From contig CAKTXU010000171.1 in assembly GCA_934630995.1 (NCBI GenBank), forward strand, positions 1-5,039: DNA of 5,039 nucleotides, read 5' to 3'. Both the position numbers and the translations under genes were made by a program. Source of the stretch: an uncultured Eubacteriales bacterium (lineage in GTDB: Bacteria > Bacillota > Clostridia > Oscillospirales > Acutalibacteraceae). The notes under the pieces were generated by a model. That model had not been told where the DNA came from. It ran no database searches and saw nothing but the letters and a program-made list of their open reading frames with translations. This document shows positions 1 to 4,977 of this stretch, piece after piece (position 1 is the stretch's first letter; the number at the start of each line of letters is the position of its first letter).

Positions 1-434
1 GTCAGGGTTTCGCAGACGATGAGATCCGCCCCCGCTTCTTTGAGCAGGCCGGACTGTTCCTCGTAGACGGCCAGCAGTTCCTCAAAGGAGGCGTCCCCGA
101 AGGGCTCGACCAGAAGGCCGGTGGAGGTCATATCCCCAGCCACCAGGCAGCGATCACCGGCGGCTTTACGCGTCAGAGCCACCAGCTCCAGGTTCATCTC
201 CCGGATGCGGCCCTCCAGGCCATGACGGCGGAGATTGACGCGATTGGCCCCGAAGGTGGGGGCATACAGCACGTCGCAGCCGGCGCCGGCATAGGCCGTT
301 TGCAGCTCCAGGAGCACGTCCGGATGGGAGAGGACCCAGTCCTCCACACAGGCGTCGGCAGGCATGCCCGCCCCCAGCAGGGTGGTGCCGGTGGCACCGT
401 CCAGCAGCAGCGGCAGTTTCCAGGGCAGTTCCAT
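1..434 (-). CDS. Homocysteine S-methyltransferase domain protein (MetH N-terminal-like), 3' end cut by window edge
   Basis: This is the first 144 codons of a gene that runs off the left edge; I translated it from the reverse strand. The N-terminus reads DGATGTTLL (residues 12-20), followed by PTFGANR (59-65), GLLVEPFGD (106-114) and GADLIVCETL (135-144). These are landmarks of the Hcy-binding TIM barrel found in cobalamin-dependent methionine synthase and related methyltransferases, which move a methyl group to homocysteine zinc. The zinc-binding Cys residues lie further downstream in this family and are outside the window, so activity cannot be judged. The ATG at 434 has AGGA at 441-444, six bases upstream. 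It follows argS by 29 bases with no visible terminator, so it is probably the last or a later gene of the same operon. It could be a full MetH, a split MetH (Hcy domain with or without the folate domain), or a stand-alone methyltransferase; the window cannot decide. Confidence 0.87.
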   Translation of the reverse strand, partial: MELPWKLPLLLDGATGTTLLGAGMPADACVEDWVLSHPDVLLELQTAYAGAGCDVLYAPTFGANRVNLRRHGLEGRIREMNLELVALTRKAAGDRCLVAGDMTSTGLLVEPFGDASFEELLAVYEEQSGLLKEAGADLIVCETL

Positions 435-463
435 TGCGATTCCTTTCCTTTCTCCCGGATGGG

Positions 464-2152
464 TCACATGGTTTCGGGGGCGGTGATTTTGAGAAGCTCC
501 AGGGCGTTGCGCAGGATGATGCGGGCGGCGCCGCACAGGGCTAGGCGGGCCTGCATCAGCGGTTCGTCCTCTCCCTTGACCCGGCAGCTGTTGTAGAACT
601 TGTGAAACAGAGAGGCCAGCTCCAGACAATAACGGGTGAGCCGTGAGGGATCGTAGTCCTTGGCGGCGGCGATGATCTCACCGGTAAAGGCGCCCAGATT
701 CCGTATGAGCGCCTTTTCCTCAGGCGCGGCCAGCAGGCCGAGTTCTCCGGAAGAACAGGGGCGGGGCGCCATCCCTTCGGCGGCCAGATTCTTGAAGATG
801 GAGCAAATCCGTGCATGGGCGTATTGGACGTAGTAGACGGGATTGGAAGCGGATTGCTCGATGGCCAGATCCAGGTCGAAATCGAATTGGGAGTTGGCCT
901 CCCGCAGGTTGAAATAGAAGCGGGCGGCATCGATGGGGATTTCCTCCAGAAGGGTCACCAGGGTGATGGCCTTGCCCGAGCGCTTGGAGGCCTTGACCAC
1001 CTCGCCGTCCCGGATGAGCCGCACCATCTGCATCAGCACCACATCCAGCCGGGACGGATCGATGCCCAAGGCCTGCAGGGCGGCCTTCAGCCGGGGAACA
1101 TAGCCGTGGTGATCCGCCCCCAGAACATCCACGGCCTTGTCATAGCCCCGGGTGACCAGCTTGTTGTAATGATAGGCGATGTCCGGCACCACATAGGTGA
1201 GAAAGCCGTTGGAGCGGACCAGGACGAAATCCTTATCCGCGCCGAAATCGGTGGCCCGGAACCAGACGGCGCCTTCGCTCTCATAGGTATAACCCCGCTC
1301 GGTCAGCATGTCCACCACCCGCCGGGCCTCGCCGTTTTCATGCAAGGCGCTTTCCCGGAACCAGCAGTCGTAGCGGATACGGTATTTCAGCAGATCCCGT
1401 TCCAGCCCTTCGACATTGAGGGGAAGGGCGTATTCCACCAGAGCCCGGCGGCGGACCTCTTCGTTTTCGCCGACGTATTTGTCTCCGTGCAGGGCGGCGA
1501 AGGCTTTGGCGTGGTCAATGATGTCCTGACCGTGATAGGAGTCCTCCGGCATTTCTATGCCGTCCTGATACAGCTCCAGATACCGCAGGCTCAGGGACAG
1601 GCCGAACTTGTTTATCTGATTGCCCGCGTCGTTGATATAAAATTCGCGGGCGACACCGTACCCCGCGGCCTCCAGCACCGAGGCAAGGGCGTCCCCGATG
1701 GCGCCTCCCCGGGCGTTGCCGATATGCATCGGGCCGGTGGGATTGGCTGATACGAATTCCACCAGCACCTTTTTTCCCCGGCCGTAATCGGATCGTCCGT
1801 AGGCTTGTCCGCCTCGGAGTACCTCGTCCACCACCGCGCCGTAATATGCGGGGGAGAGGAAAAAATTGAGGAAGCCGGGCCCCGCCACCTCCGCCCGCTC
1901 CAGATAGGTGCCCTCCAGGCAAAGATGGCGCAGAAGGGTTTCCGCAATTTTGCGGGGCGGCTGGCGAAAGGCGCGGGCGGACACCATGGCGGCGTTGGCA
2001 GCAAAATCTCCGTGGGCCCGGTCGGCGGGCACCTCCACGGTAAAGGCCGGGATGGGCTCGGCGGGCAGTTCTCCCGCGGCCACCGCCTCCCCGGCGGCGG
2101 CGAGGATGGCCTCGCGCAGCTGTTCCTCGGCTTGATTGACGGTTGTGGGCAT
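464..2152 (-). CDS. argS: Arginyl-tRNA synthetase
   Basis: A 562-residue cytoplasmic class I aminoacyl-tRNA synthetase that charges tRNA-Arg with arginine using ATP. The length is normal for bacterial ArgS. Residues 1-100 fit the ArgS N-terminal additional domain (FAANAAMVSAR at 50-60, RKIAETL at 67-73, GFLNFFLS at 93-100). The HIGH signature is SANPTGPMHIGNARGG at 135-150. Further core motifs are FYINDAGNQI (171-180), DVLGADHHGYVPRL (342-355) and the KMSKS-equivalent loop KASKRSGKAITL at 387-398. The C-terminal DALR anticodon-binding domain starts near NPVYYVQYAHAR (437-448) and ends in a typical LLKITAPETM. The ATG at 2152 is preceded by AGGAGG (2163-2168), ten bases away, and the N-terminus is complete by family standards. 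It lies 37 bases after the DUF1934 gene. The only oddity is Ala for Met in the KMSKS-like loop; ArgS proteins vary here. Confidence 0.98.
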   Translation of the reverse strand: MPTTVNQAEEQLREAILAAAGEAVAAGELPAEPIPAFTVEVPADRAHGDFAANAAMVSARAFRQPPRKIAETLLRHLCLEGTYLERAEVAGPGFLNFFLSPAYYGAVVDEVLRGGQAYGRSDYGRGKKVLVEFVSANPTGPMHIGNARGGAIGDALASVLEAAGYGVAREFYINDAGNQINKFGLSLSLRYLELYQDGIEMPEDSYHGQDIIDHAKAFAALHGDKYVGENEEVRRRALVEYALPLNVEGLERDLLKYRIRYDCWFRESALHENGEARRVVDMLTERGYTYESEGAVWFRATDFGADKDFVLVRSNGFLTYVVPDIAYHYNKLVTRGYDKAVDVLGADHHGYVPRLKAALQALGIDPSRLDVVLMQMVRLIRDGEVVKASKRSGKAITLVTLLEEIPIDAARFYFNLREANSQFDFDLDLAIEQSASNPVYYVQYAHARICSIFKNLAAEGMAPRPCSSGELGLLAAPEEKALIRNLGAFTGEIIAAAKDYDPSRLTRYCLELASLFHKFYNSCRVKGEDEPLMQARLALCGAARIILRNALELLKITAPETM

Positions 2153-2162
2153 ATCGGTTTGA

Positions 2163-2168
2163 CCTCCT
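2163..2168 (-). promoter_or_regulatory. argS ribosome binding site
   Basis: A perfect AGGAGG on the minus strand, ten bases before the argS ATG at 2152. The spacing is a little longer than usual, but no closer start codon in frame competes with it. It supports the chosen argS start. Confidence 0.8.
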
Positions 2169-2189
2169 ATGACGGATACGTCGGACGAT

Positions 2190-2648
2190 TTATTGCGGAT
2201 AGGCCTCGGTCTGCCTCACGGTCAGATGAACGTTGTGACTGGAGGTCATATCCGAGTTGATATCCAAGGTATAGGCAAATTCCAGCTCCCCGCCGGATTT
2301 TTCCAGCCGGTTGTGGAGCTCCCGGGTATAAACCCCCATGGTCAGGCAGCCGTAGCCGGTTTCATAGCTGCAAAGGTGACGCTTCCCCTTTTCCAGCACC
2401 AACAGGGAATTCATCGCTCCGCTGCGCTCAAGCATCACGCCCTTGTCGCTGATATGGAGAGAGGTGAGCACCCCCTCCATGCCGGTGGTTTCACTTTCCT
2501 TATAGGTCAGCAGCCAGCCGTCATCGGTTTTCTCCATCCTTCCGGCGGTGGTGAGTTCTATCGTGTCGCTTTCCTCACCGGTCCGCTGCGTACCGGTGAT
2601 GGATATCCATACTTCCATGGTTTTCGCCGTGTCCTTTCCTGCAGTCAT
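2190..2648 (-). CDS. DUF1934 family (YwiB-like) beta-barrel protein
   Basis: A 152-residue protein that matches the DUF1934 family, small calycin-like beta-barrel proteins of Firmicutes whose biochemical role is not settled. Visible family motifs are VWISITGTQ (13-21), YKESETTGMEGV (49-60), RSGAMNS (75-81), GKRHLCSYETGYG (88-100), GVYTRE (105-110) and a final strand HLTVRQ (141-146). There is no signal peptide or membrane segment. The position directly before argS is the arrangement of ywiB-argS in Bacillus subtilis, which supports the call. Start choice: the ATG at 2648 sits one base after the racemase stop (TGA-T-ATG) and has no clear Shine-Dalgarno, which suggests reinitiation. An internal ATG at 2618 (142 residues) is closer to the usual family start but has its purine-rich stretch about 13 bases away. 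A longer reading back to 2771 overlaps racE and is Trp-rich and non-homologous, so it was dropped. Confidence 0.9.
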   Translation of the reverse strand: MTAGKDTAKTMEVWISITGTQRTGEESDTIELTTAGRMEKTDDGWLLTYKESETTGMEGVLTSLHISDKGVMLERSGAMNSLLVLEKGKRHLCSYETGYGCLTMGVYTRELHNRLEKSGGELEFAYTLDINSDMTSSHNVHLTVRQTEAYPQ

Positions 2649-2649
2649 A

Positions 2650-3483
2650 TCATACGAGGGAGCCGATCCCGTCCAAAGCGTCCATATCCACCATATCCAG
2701 CTCCCCGTCCACGCGGCAGCCCAGAAACATCTCCGCCACCCGGGAAAAGCCCTCCGGCTGATCGCTGACATAAAAGCGGCAGAAGCCGGTGCGTTTTGTC
2801 AGATTGAGGGAGCCGGACGCTGTCAGCCGCCGGGCACAGGCCATCGCCGCTTGCTGCCCGGCGTCGATGAGGGTGACATCCGGCCCCATGATGTCGGAGA
2901 GAATAGGCGTCAGCAGGGGAAAATGGGTACAGCCCAGAATCAAGGTGTCGATCCCTTTTTCTATCAGGGGCAGGAGATACCGCCGGGCGGTCAGCCTTGT
3001 CACATCGTCGTCAGGCGATATCCAGCCGTTTTCCACCAGGGGAACGAACAGAGGGCAGGCCTCCTGAAATACAGCCGTACCCGGCGCGGTCCTGTCTATC
3101 CGGCGTGCGAAAGCGCCTGAACGGATGGTGGCGGCAGTGCCGATGACACCGACGCGGCCGTTTTTAGTGGCCGCTACGGCCGCATCGGCGGCGGACTCCA
3201 CCACGCCGAAGGCGGGCAGGGGCAGACCGGTCAGCACATGGGGGGCAGCCGAGCTGACGGTACCGCAAGCGGCGATAATCAGCTTGACGTCCTTGCCCAT
3301 GAGAAAGCGGCAGTCCTGCCGCGCATATTTTTCAATGGTTTCCAGACTGCGGGTGCCGTAGGGAACCCGGCCGGTGTCTCCAAAATAGACAATGTCCTCT
3401 CCCGGCATGGCCCGTACGAGCTGACGGACCACGGTGAGCCCCCCCAGCCCCGAATCGAAAACCCCGATGGGGCGGTTATCCAT
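2650..3483 (-). CDS. murI: Glutamate racemase
   Basis: A 277-residue cofactor-independent racemase that interconverts L- and D-glutamate and supplies D-Glu for the peptidoglycan stem peptide (also called racE in Firmicutes). Visible motifs, numbered from the chosen start, are GVFDSGLGG (7-15, with D10 and S11), GDTGRVPYGTRS (35-46), the first catalytic Cys in AACGTVSS (71-78, C73) and the second in LGCTHFPLL (183-191, C185 with H187). Both catalytic cysteines are present and the length is normal. The usual C-N-T at the first site is C-G-T here; this Asn is a substrate-contact residue in characterised racemases. The ATG at 3483 gives the family N-terminus MDNRPIGVFDSG. Its ribosome binding site is weak (a G-rich stretch at about 10-20 bases), and a GTG lies immediately upstream in frame. 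An ATG at 3591 would add 36 residues but lacks a Shine-Dalgarno and homology. First gene of the minus-strand operon. Confidence 0.96.
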   Translation of the reverse strand: MDNRPIGVFDSGLGGLTVVRQLVRAMPGEDIVYFGDTGRVPYGTRSLETIEKYARQDCRFLMGKDVKLIIAACGTVSSAAPHVLTGLPLPAFGVVESAADAAVAATKNGRVGVIGTAATIRSGAFARRIDRTAPGTAVFQEACPLFVPLVENGWISPDDDVTRLTARRYLLPLIEKGIDTLILGCTHFPLLTPILSDIMGPDVTLIDAGQQAAMACARRLTASGSLNLTKRTGFCRFYVSDQPEGFSRVAEMFLGCRVDGELDMVDMDALDGIGSLV

Positions 3484-3636
3484 CACGATTGTCCCGCCCT
3501 TCCGAATAAGCTGCCAGTTTCCAAGATATCCACTTCCAAACGTCTCAAATACTCTGCCCGCCATGCGGCCGCTCAAAGGGCCGCTTTCCATGTATATGAC
3601 AGCACGAAACGACTTAATACTATAATAAATGGGGCA
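3484..3636 (-). promoter_or_regulatory. Probable 5' leader of murI (about 150 bases)
   Basis: The stretch between the predicted minus-strand transcription start (near 3636) and the murI ATG. It is long for a leader and is open in frame with murI from 3591. It contains an inverted repeat, GCGGCC (3565-3570) and GGCCGC (3579-3584), with an 8-base loop, which includes a NotI palindrome. I do not recognise a known riboswitch or T-box, and there is no hairpin plus U-run that would make a terminator. Confidence 0.45.
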
Positions 3637-3642
3637 AGGGTT

Positions 3643-3671
3643 ATCATATCACACGCGGGGAGAGAGTGCAA
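3643..3671 (-). promoter_or_regulatory. SigA-type promoter for the murI-DUF1934-argS operon
   Basis: Read on the minus strand: -35 TTGCAC (3666-3671), a 17-base spacer, then -10 TATGAT (3643-3648), with TG one base before the -10 (extended -10). The predicted transcription start is near 3636. It is the best promoter-like match upstream of murI and lies in the AT-richer divergent intergenic region. This is a consensus match only. Confidence 0.72.
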
Positions 3672-3715
3672 CCGGGGAAAGCGGGGAAAAAGCGCCGCTT
3701 TTTTGCAAATTTTGC

Positions 3716-3744
3716 TTGACCGGCTTGAAAATGTGTGCTATAGT
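3716..3744 (+). promoter_or_regulatory. SigA-type promoter for rpmG-secE-nusG
   Basis: -35 TTGACC (3716-3721), a 17-base spacer, then -10 TATAGT (3739-3744), with TG at 3736-3737 giving an extended -10. The predicted start is about A3751, leaving a leader of about 102 bases before rpmG. The -35 box is 44 bases from that of the divergent murI promoter. This is a strong consensus match, as expected for translation and transcription machinery genes. Confidence 0.82.
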
Positions 3745-3750
3745 AAGGAT

Positions 3751-3852
3751 ACCTCCAAAAGGGGTTTATTTTTTTGTGCCCTTTTTTGGGCATGAGGATC
3801 CCCCCTTTGTGAGGGAGGCTGAACAAATTTCCGACTATCGGGAGGTGCCGTT
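3751..3852 (+). promoter_or_regulatory. Structured rpmG leader, candidate cis-regulatory RNA
   Basis: The predicted untranslated leader of the rpmG transcript. By eye it can fold into one long element: CCTCC (3752-3756) with GGAGG (3814-3818), then AAAGGGG (3758-3764) with CCCCTTT (3802-3808), capped by GTGCCC (3776-3781) with GGGCAT (3788-3793) around a T6 loop. A short hairpin, CCGA (3831-3834) with TCGG (3838-3841), abuts the Shine-Dalgarno. Alternatively, ACCTCC (3751-3756) is perfectly complementary to the Shine-Dalgarno GGAGGT (3841-3846), which would block translation. The two pairings of the first six bases exclude each other. I do not recognise it as a named leader family. Regulation is inferred, not shown. 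Confidence 0.5.
3841..3846 (+). promoter_or_regulatory. rpmG ribosome binding site
   Basis: GGAGGT, six bases before the rpmG ATG at 3853: a strong Shine-Dalgarno at good spacing. Its exact complement lies at the predicted 5' end of the same transcript (3751-3756). Confidence 0.88.
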
Positions 3853-4002
3853 ATGAGAGTCAAAATCACCCTGGCCTGCACGGAATGCAAGCAGCGCAAC
3901 TACAACACCATGAAAAACAAGAAGAACGATCCGGATCGGCTGGAAATGAACAAGTATTGCCGTTTCTGCCGTAAGCACACGCTTCACAGGGAAACCAAGT
4001 AA
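3853..4002 (+). CDS. rpmG: 50S ribosomal protein L33
   Basis: A 49-residue basic protein of the large ribosomal subunit. It starts MRVKITLACTEC and carries two Cys pairs, C9/C12 (CTEC) and C36/C39 (CRFC), so it is the zinc-ribbon (C+) form of L33. RNYNT (15-19) and KYCRFCRKHTLHRETK (34-49) are typical of the family, and the length is normal. The ATG at 3853 has GGAGGT six bases upstream. It is the first gene of the rpmG-secE-nusG run, an order common in Firmicutes that leads to the L11/L1 and rpoB genes. The zinc-ligand form matters because some Firmicutes also carry a Cys-free paralogue used under zinc limitation; this window cannot show whether one exists. Confidence 0.97.
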   Translation: MRVKITLACTECKQRNYNTMKNKKNDPDRLEMNKYCRFCRKHTLHRETK

Positions 4003-4018
4003 GAAAAGGACATTTCCA

Positions 4019-4037
4019 CGCGGGGCCCGGCCCCGTG
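4019..4037 (+). promoter_or_regulatory. GC-rich hairpin between rpmG and secE
   Basis: An 8-bp stem (4019-4026 with 4030-4037, one G-T pair) closed by a 3-base loop (CCG). It lies 16 bases after the rpmG stop and ends 6 bases before the secE Shine-Dalgarno (AGGAGG at 4044-4049). No T-run follows, so it is not a standard intrinsic terminator. It could be an RNA processing or stability element, or it could tune secE translation; the function is unknown. Confidence 0.55.
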
Positions 4038-4056
4038 ACGAAAAGGAGGGTTCGCA

Positions 4057-4392
4057 ATGGCTGACGACAAGCTCGTCCCCGAGGAGGAACTCGATGAGCT
4101 CGAGGACGAAAATACGGAAAAATCGAATAGGCCGGATAAAACCGGCAAGGGCGATAAAACCGGCAAGGACGCCAAGTCCGCCAAGAAAAAGGGACCCGGC
4201 CTGGGGAAAAAGTTCGTCAAATTCTTCCGGGATACCAAAGGGGAATTCAAGAAGATCGTTTGGCCTACCTTCCCCACCGTGGTGCGCAACACCGGCGTGA
4301 CGCTCGCCATGTGCGCCGTGCTCGGCGTCATCATCTGCGTGGTCGATTTTGGGCTGTCGGCGCTGGTGAAACTCATGCTGTCGCTGGGCTAA
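4057..4392 (+). CDS. secE: Preprotein translocase subunit SecE
   Basis: A 111-residue subunit of the SecYEG channel, which moves unfolded proteins through the cytoplasmic membrane; SecE clamps and stabilises SecY. The conserved core is KFFRDTKGEFKKIVWPTF (55-72), the amphipathic helix and hinge with the family WPT motif. One membrane helix follows at about residues 80-107. The single-span layout fits Gram-positive SecE, but many of those are about 60 residues. The extra 50 residues here are an N-terminal tail: acidic at 9-21, then Lys/Gly-rich at 22-52 with DKTGK twice (27-31 and 33-37). The ATG at 4057 has AGGAGG eight bases upstream. Transcribed with rpmG and nusG. Confidence 0.96.
   Translation: MADDKLVPEEELDELEDENTEKSNRPDKTGKGDKTGKDAKSAKKKGPGLGKKFVKFFRDTKGEFKKIVWPTFPTVVRNTGVTLAMCAVLGVIICVVDFGLSALVKLMLSLG
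4135..4167 (+). repeat. 15-base direct repeat inside secE
   Basis: GATAAAACCGGCAAG occurs at 4135-4149 and again, identical, at 4153-4167 (period 18 bases, in frame). It encodes the doubled DKTGK in the SecE N-terminal tail. Exact DNA identity suggests a recent tandem duplication in a low-complexity linker. Confidence 0.9.
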
Positions 4393-4394
4393 TC

Positions 4395-4417
4395 CCTTGC
4401 GGCTCTTAAGTGCAAGG
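4395..4417 (+). promoter_or_regulatory. Hairpin covering part of the nusG Shine-Dalgarno
   Basis: A perfect inverted repeat: CCTTGC (4395-4400) and GCAAGG (4412-4417) with an 11-base loop, starting 2 bases after the secE stop. The right arm includes AAGG of the nusG Shine-Dalgarno AAGGAGG (4414-4420). When folded it would partly hide the ribosome binding site. Ribosomes finishing secE would cover the left arm and open it, which could couple nusG translation to secE. The mechanism is inferred. Confidence 0.6.
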
Positions 4418-4427
4418 AGGATTGGCG

Positions 4428-4952
4428 ATGTCTGACGAGGCAAAATGGTATGTGGTGCATACCTATTCCGGCTACGAAAACAAGGTAGCCACCAATCTGG
4501 AAAAAATTGTCGAGAACCGGAAGCTTCATGACTGGATCCATGAAATTCGCGTTCCCACCGAAACCGTCACCGAAATCAAGGACAACAAAAAGCGCGAGGT
4601 CGAGCGGAAGATATTCCCCGGCTACGTCCTGGTGAAAATGGTGATGACCGACGACTCCTGGTATGTGGTCCGCAATACCCGCGGCTGCACCGGCTTTGTC
4701 GGCCCCAACGGCAAGCCTATCCCCCTCACCGAGGAGGAGGTCGCCGCCCTGGGGGTGGAAAAGAGGGAGATCGAGGTCAATTACAGCGTGGGCGACATGG
4801 TCCGTATCATCGACGGCCCGCTGGAGAATTTCTCCGGTGTGGTGGACGAGCTGGATCTCGACAAAAACAAGGTCCGCCTGACGATTTCCATGTTCGGCCG
4901 GGAAACCCCGGTGGAGCTGGAGCTCGACCAGGTAGAAGTGATTTCCCAGTAA
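4428..4952 (+). CDS. nusG: Transcription termination/antitermination factor NusG
   Basis: A 174-residue general elongation factor that binds RNA polymerase through its N-terminal domain and contacts partners such as ribosomal protein S10 or Rho through its C-terminal domain. The NGN domain spans about residues 5-110: KWYVVHTYSGYENKV (6-20), KIFPGYVLVKM (61-71) and WYVVRNTRGCTGFVG (78-92). The KOW domain spans about 118-174: VGDMVRIIDGPLENFSG (121-137) and ISMFGRETPVELELDQVE (153-170). Length is normal and no motif is missing. The ATG at 4428 has AAGGAGG (4414-4420) seven bases upstream; an in-frame GTG at 4410 would precede its own Shine-Dalgarno and was rejected. It lies 35 bases after secE and before the expected rplK, the classic order. 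Confidence 0.98.
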   Translation: MSDEAKWYVVHTYSGYENKVATNLEKIVENRKLHDWIHEIRVPTETVTEIKDNKKREVERKIFPGYVLVKMVMTDDSWYVVRNTRGCTGFVGPNGKPIPLTEEEVAALGVEKREIEVNYSVGDMVRIIDGPLENFSGVVDELDLDKNKVRLTISMFGRETPVELELDQVEVISQ

Positions 4953-4977
4953 ACGCATCGGGCCGTAAGGCCGGAAC

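Noticed and set aside
815..1750. 311-codon open frame on the plus strand opposite argS
   Set aside because: It lies wholly antisense to a clearly coding argS with all family motifs. Its translation has no recognisable domain and is typical of a GC-rich shadow frame.
2649..2771. 41-residue N-terminal extension of the DUF1934 protein
   Set aside because: It overlaps the murI coding end, is Trp-rich and shadow-like, and is not part of the family.
2169..3120. Plus-strand open frames (199 and 190 codons) opposite the DUF1934 gene and murI
   Set aside because: Antisense to genes with strong family motifs, no homology visible and no good ribosome binding site.
3484..3591. 36-residue N-terminal extension of MurI from the ATG at 3591
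   Set aside because: No Shine-Dalgarno before 3591, and the family N-terminus begins at the ATG at 3483.
3621..3626. TATAAT on the plus strand as a further -10 box
   Set aside because: No -35-like hexamer at 16-18 bases upstream; it lies in a generally AT-rich stretch. The same area read on the minus strand (TATAGT, 3619-3624) also lacks a -35.
3776..3793. Terminator at GTGCCC/GGGCAT in the rpmG leader
   Set aside because: The T6 run is the loop, not the tail, and the sequence after the stem is ATGAGG rather than T-rich.
4019..4037. Intrinsic terminator between rpmG and secE
   Set aside because: The stem is strong, but what follows is ACGAAAAGGAGG with no T-run, and secE has no promoter of its own that I can see.
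4410..4427. GTG start for NusG six codons upstream
   Set aside because: The GTG lies before the strong AAGGAGG, which is correctly spaced for the ATG at 4428.
3835..4443. 202-codon minus-strand frame opposite rpmG and secE
   Set aside because: It covers the real L33 and SecE genes and their ribosome binding sites; the translation looks like low-complexity shadow.
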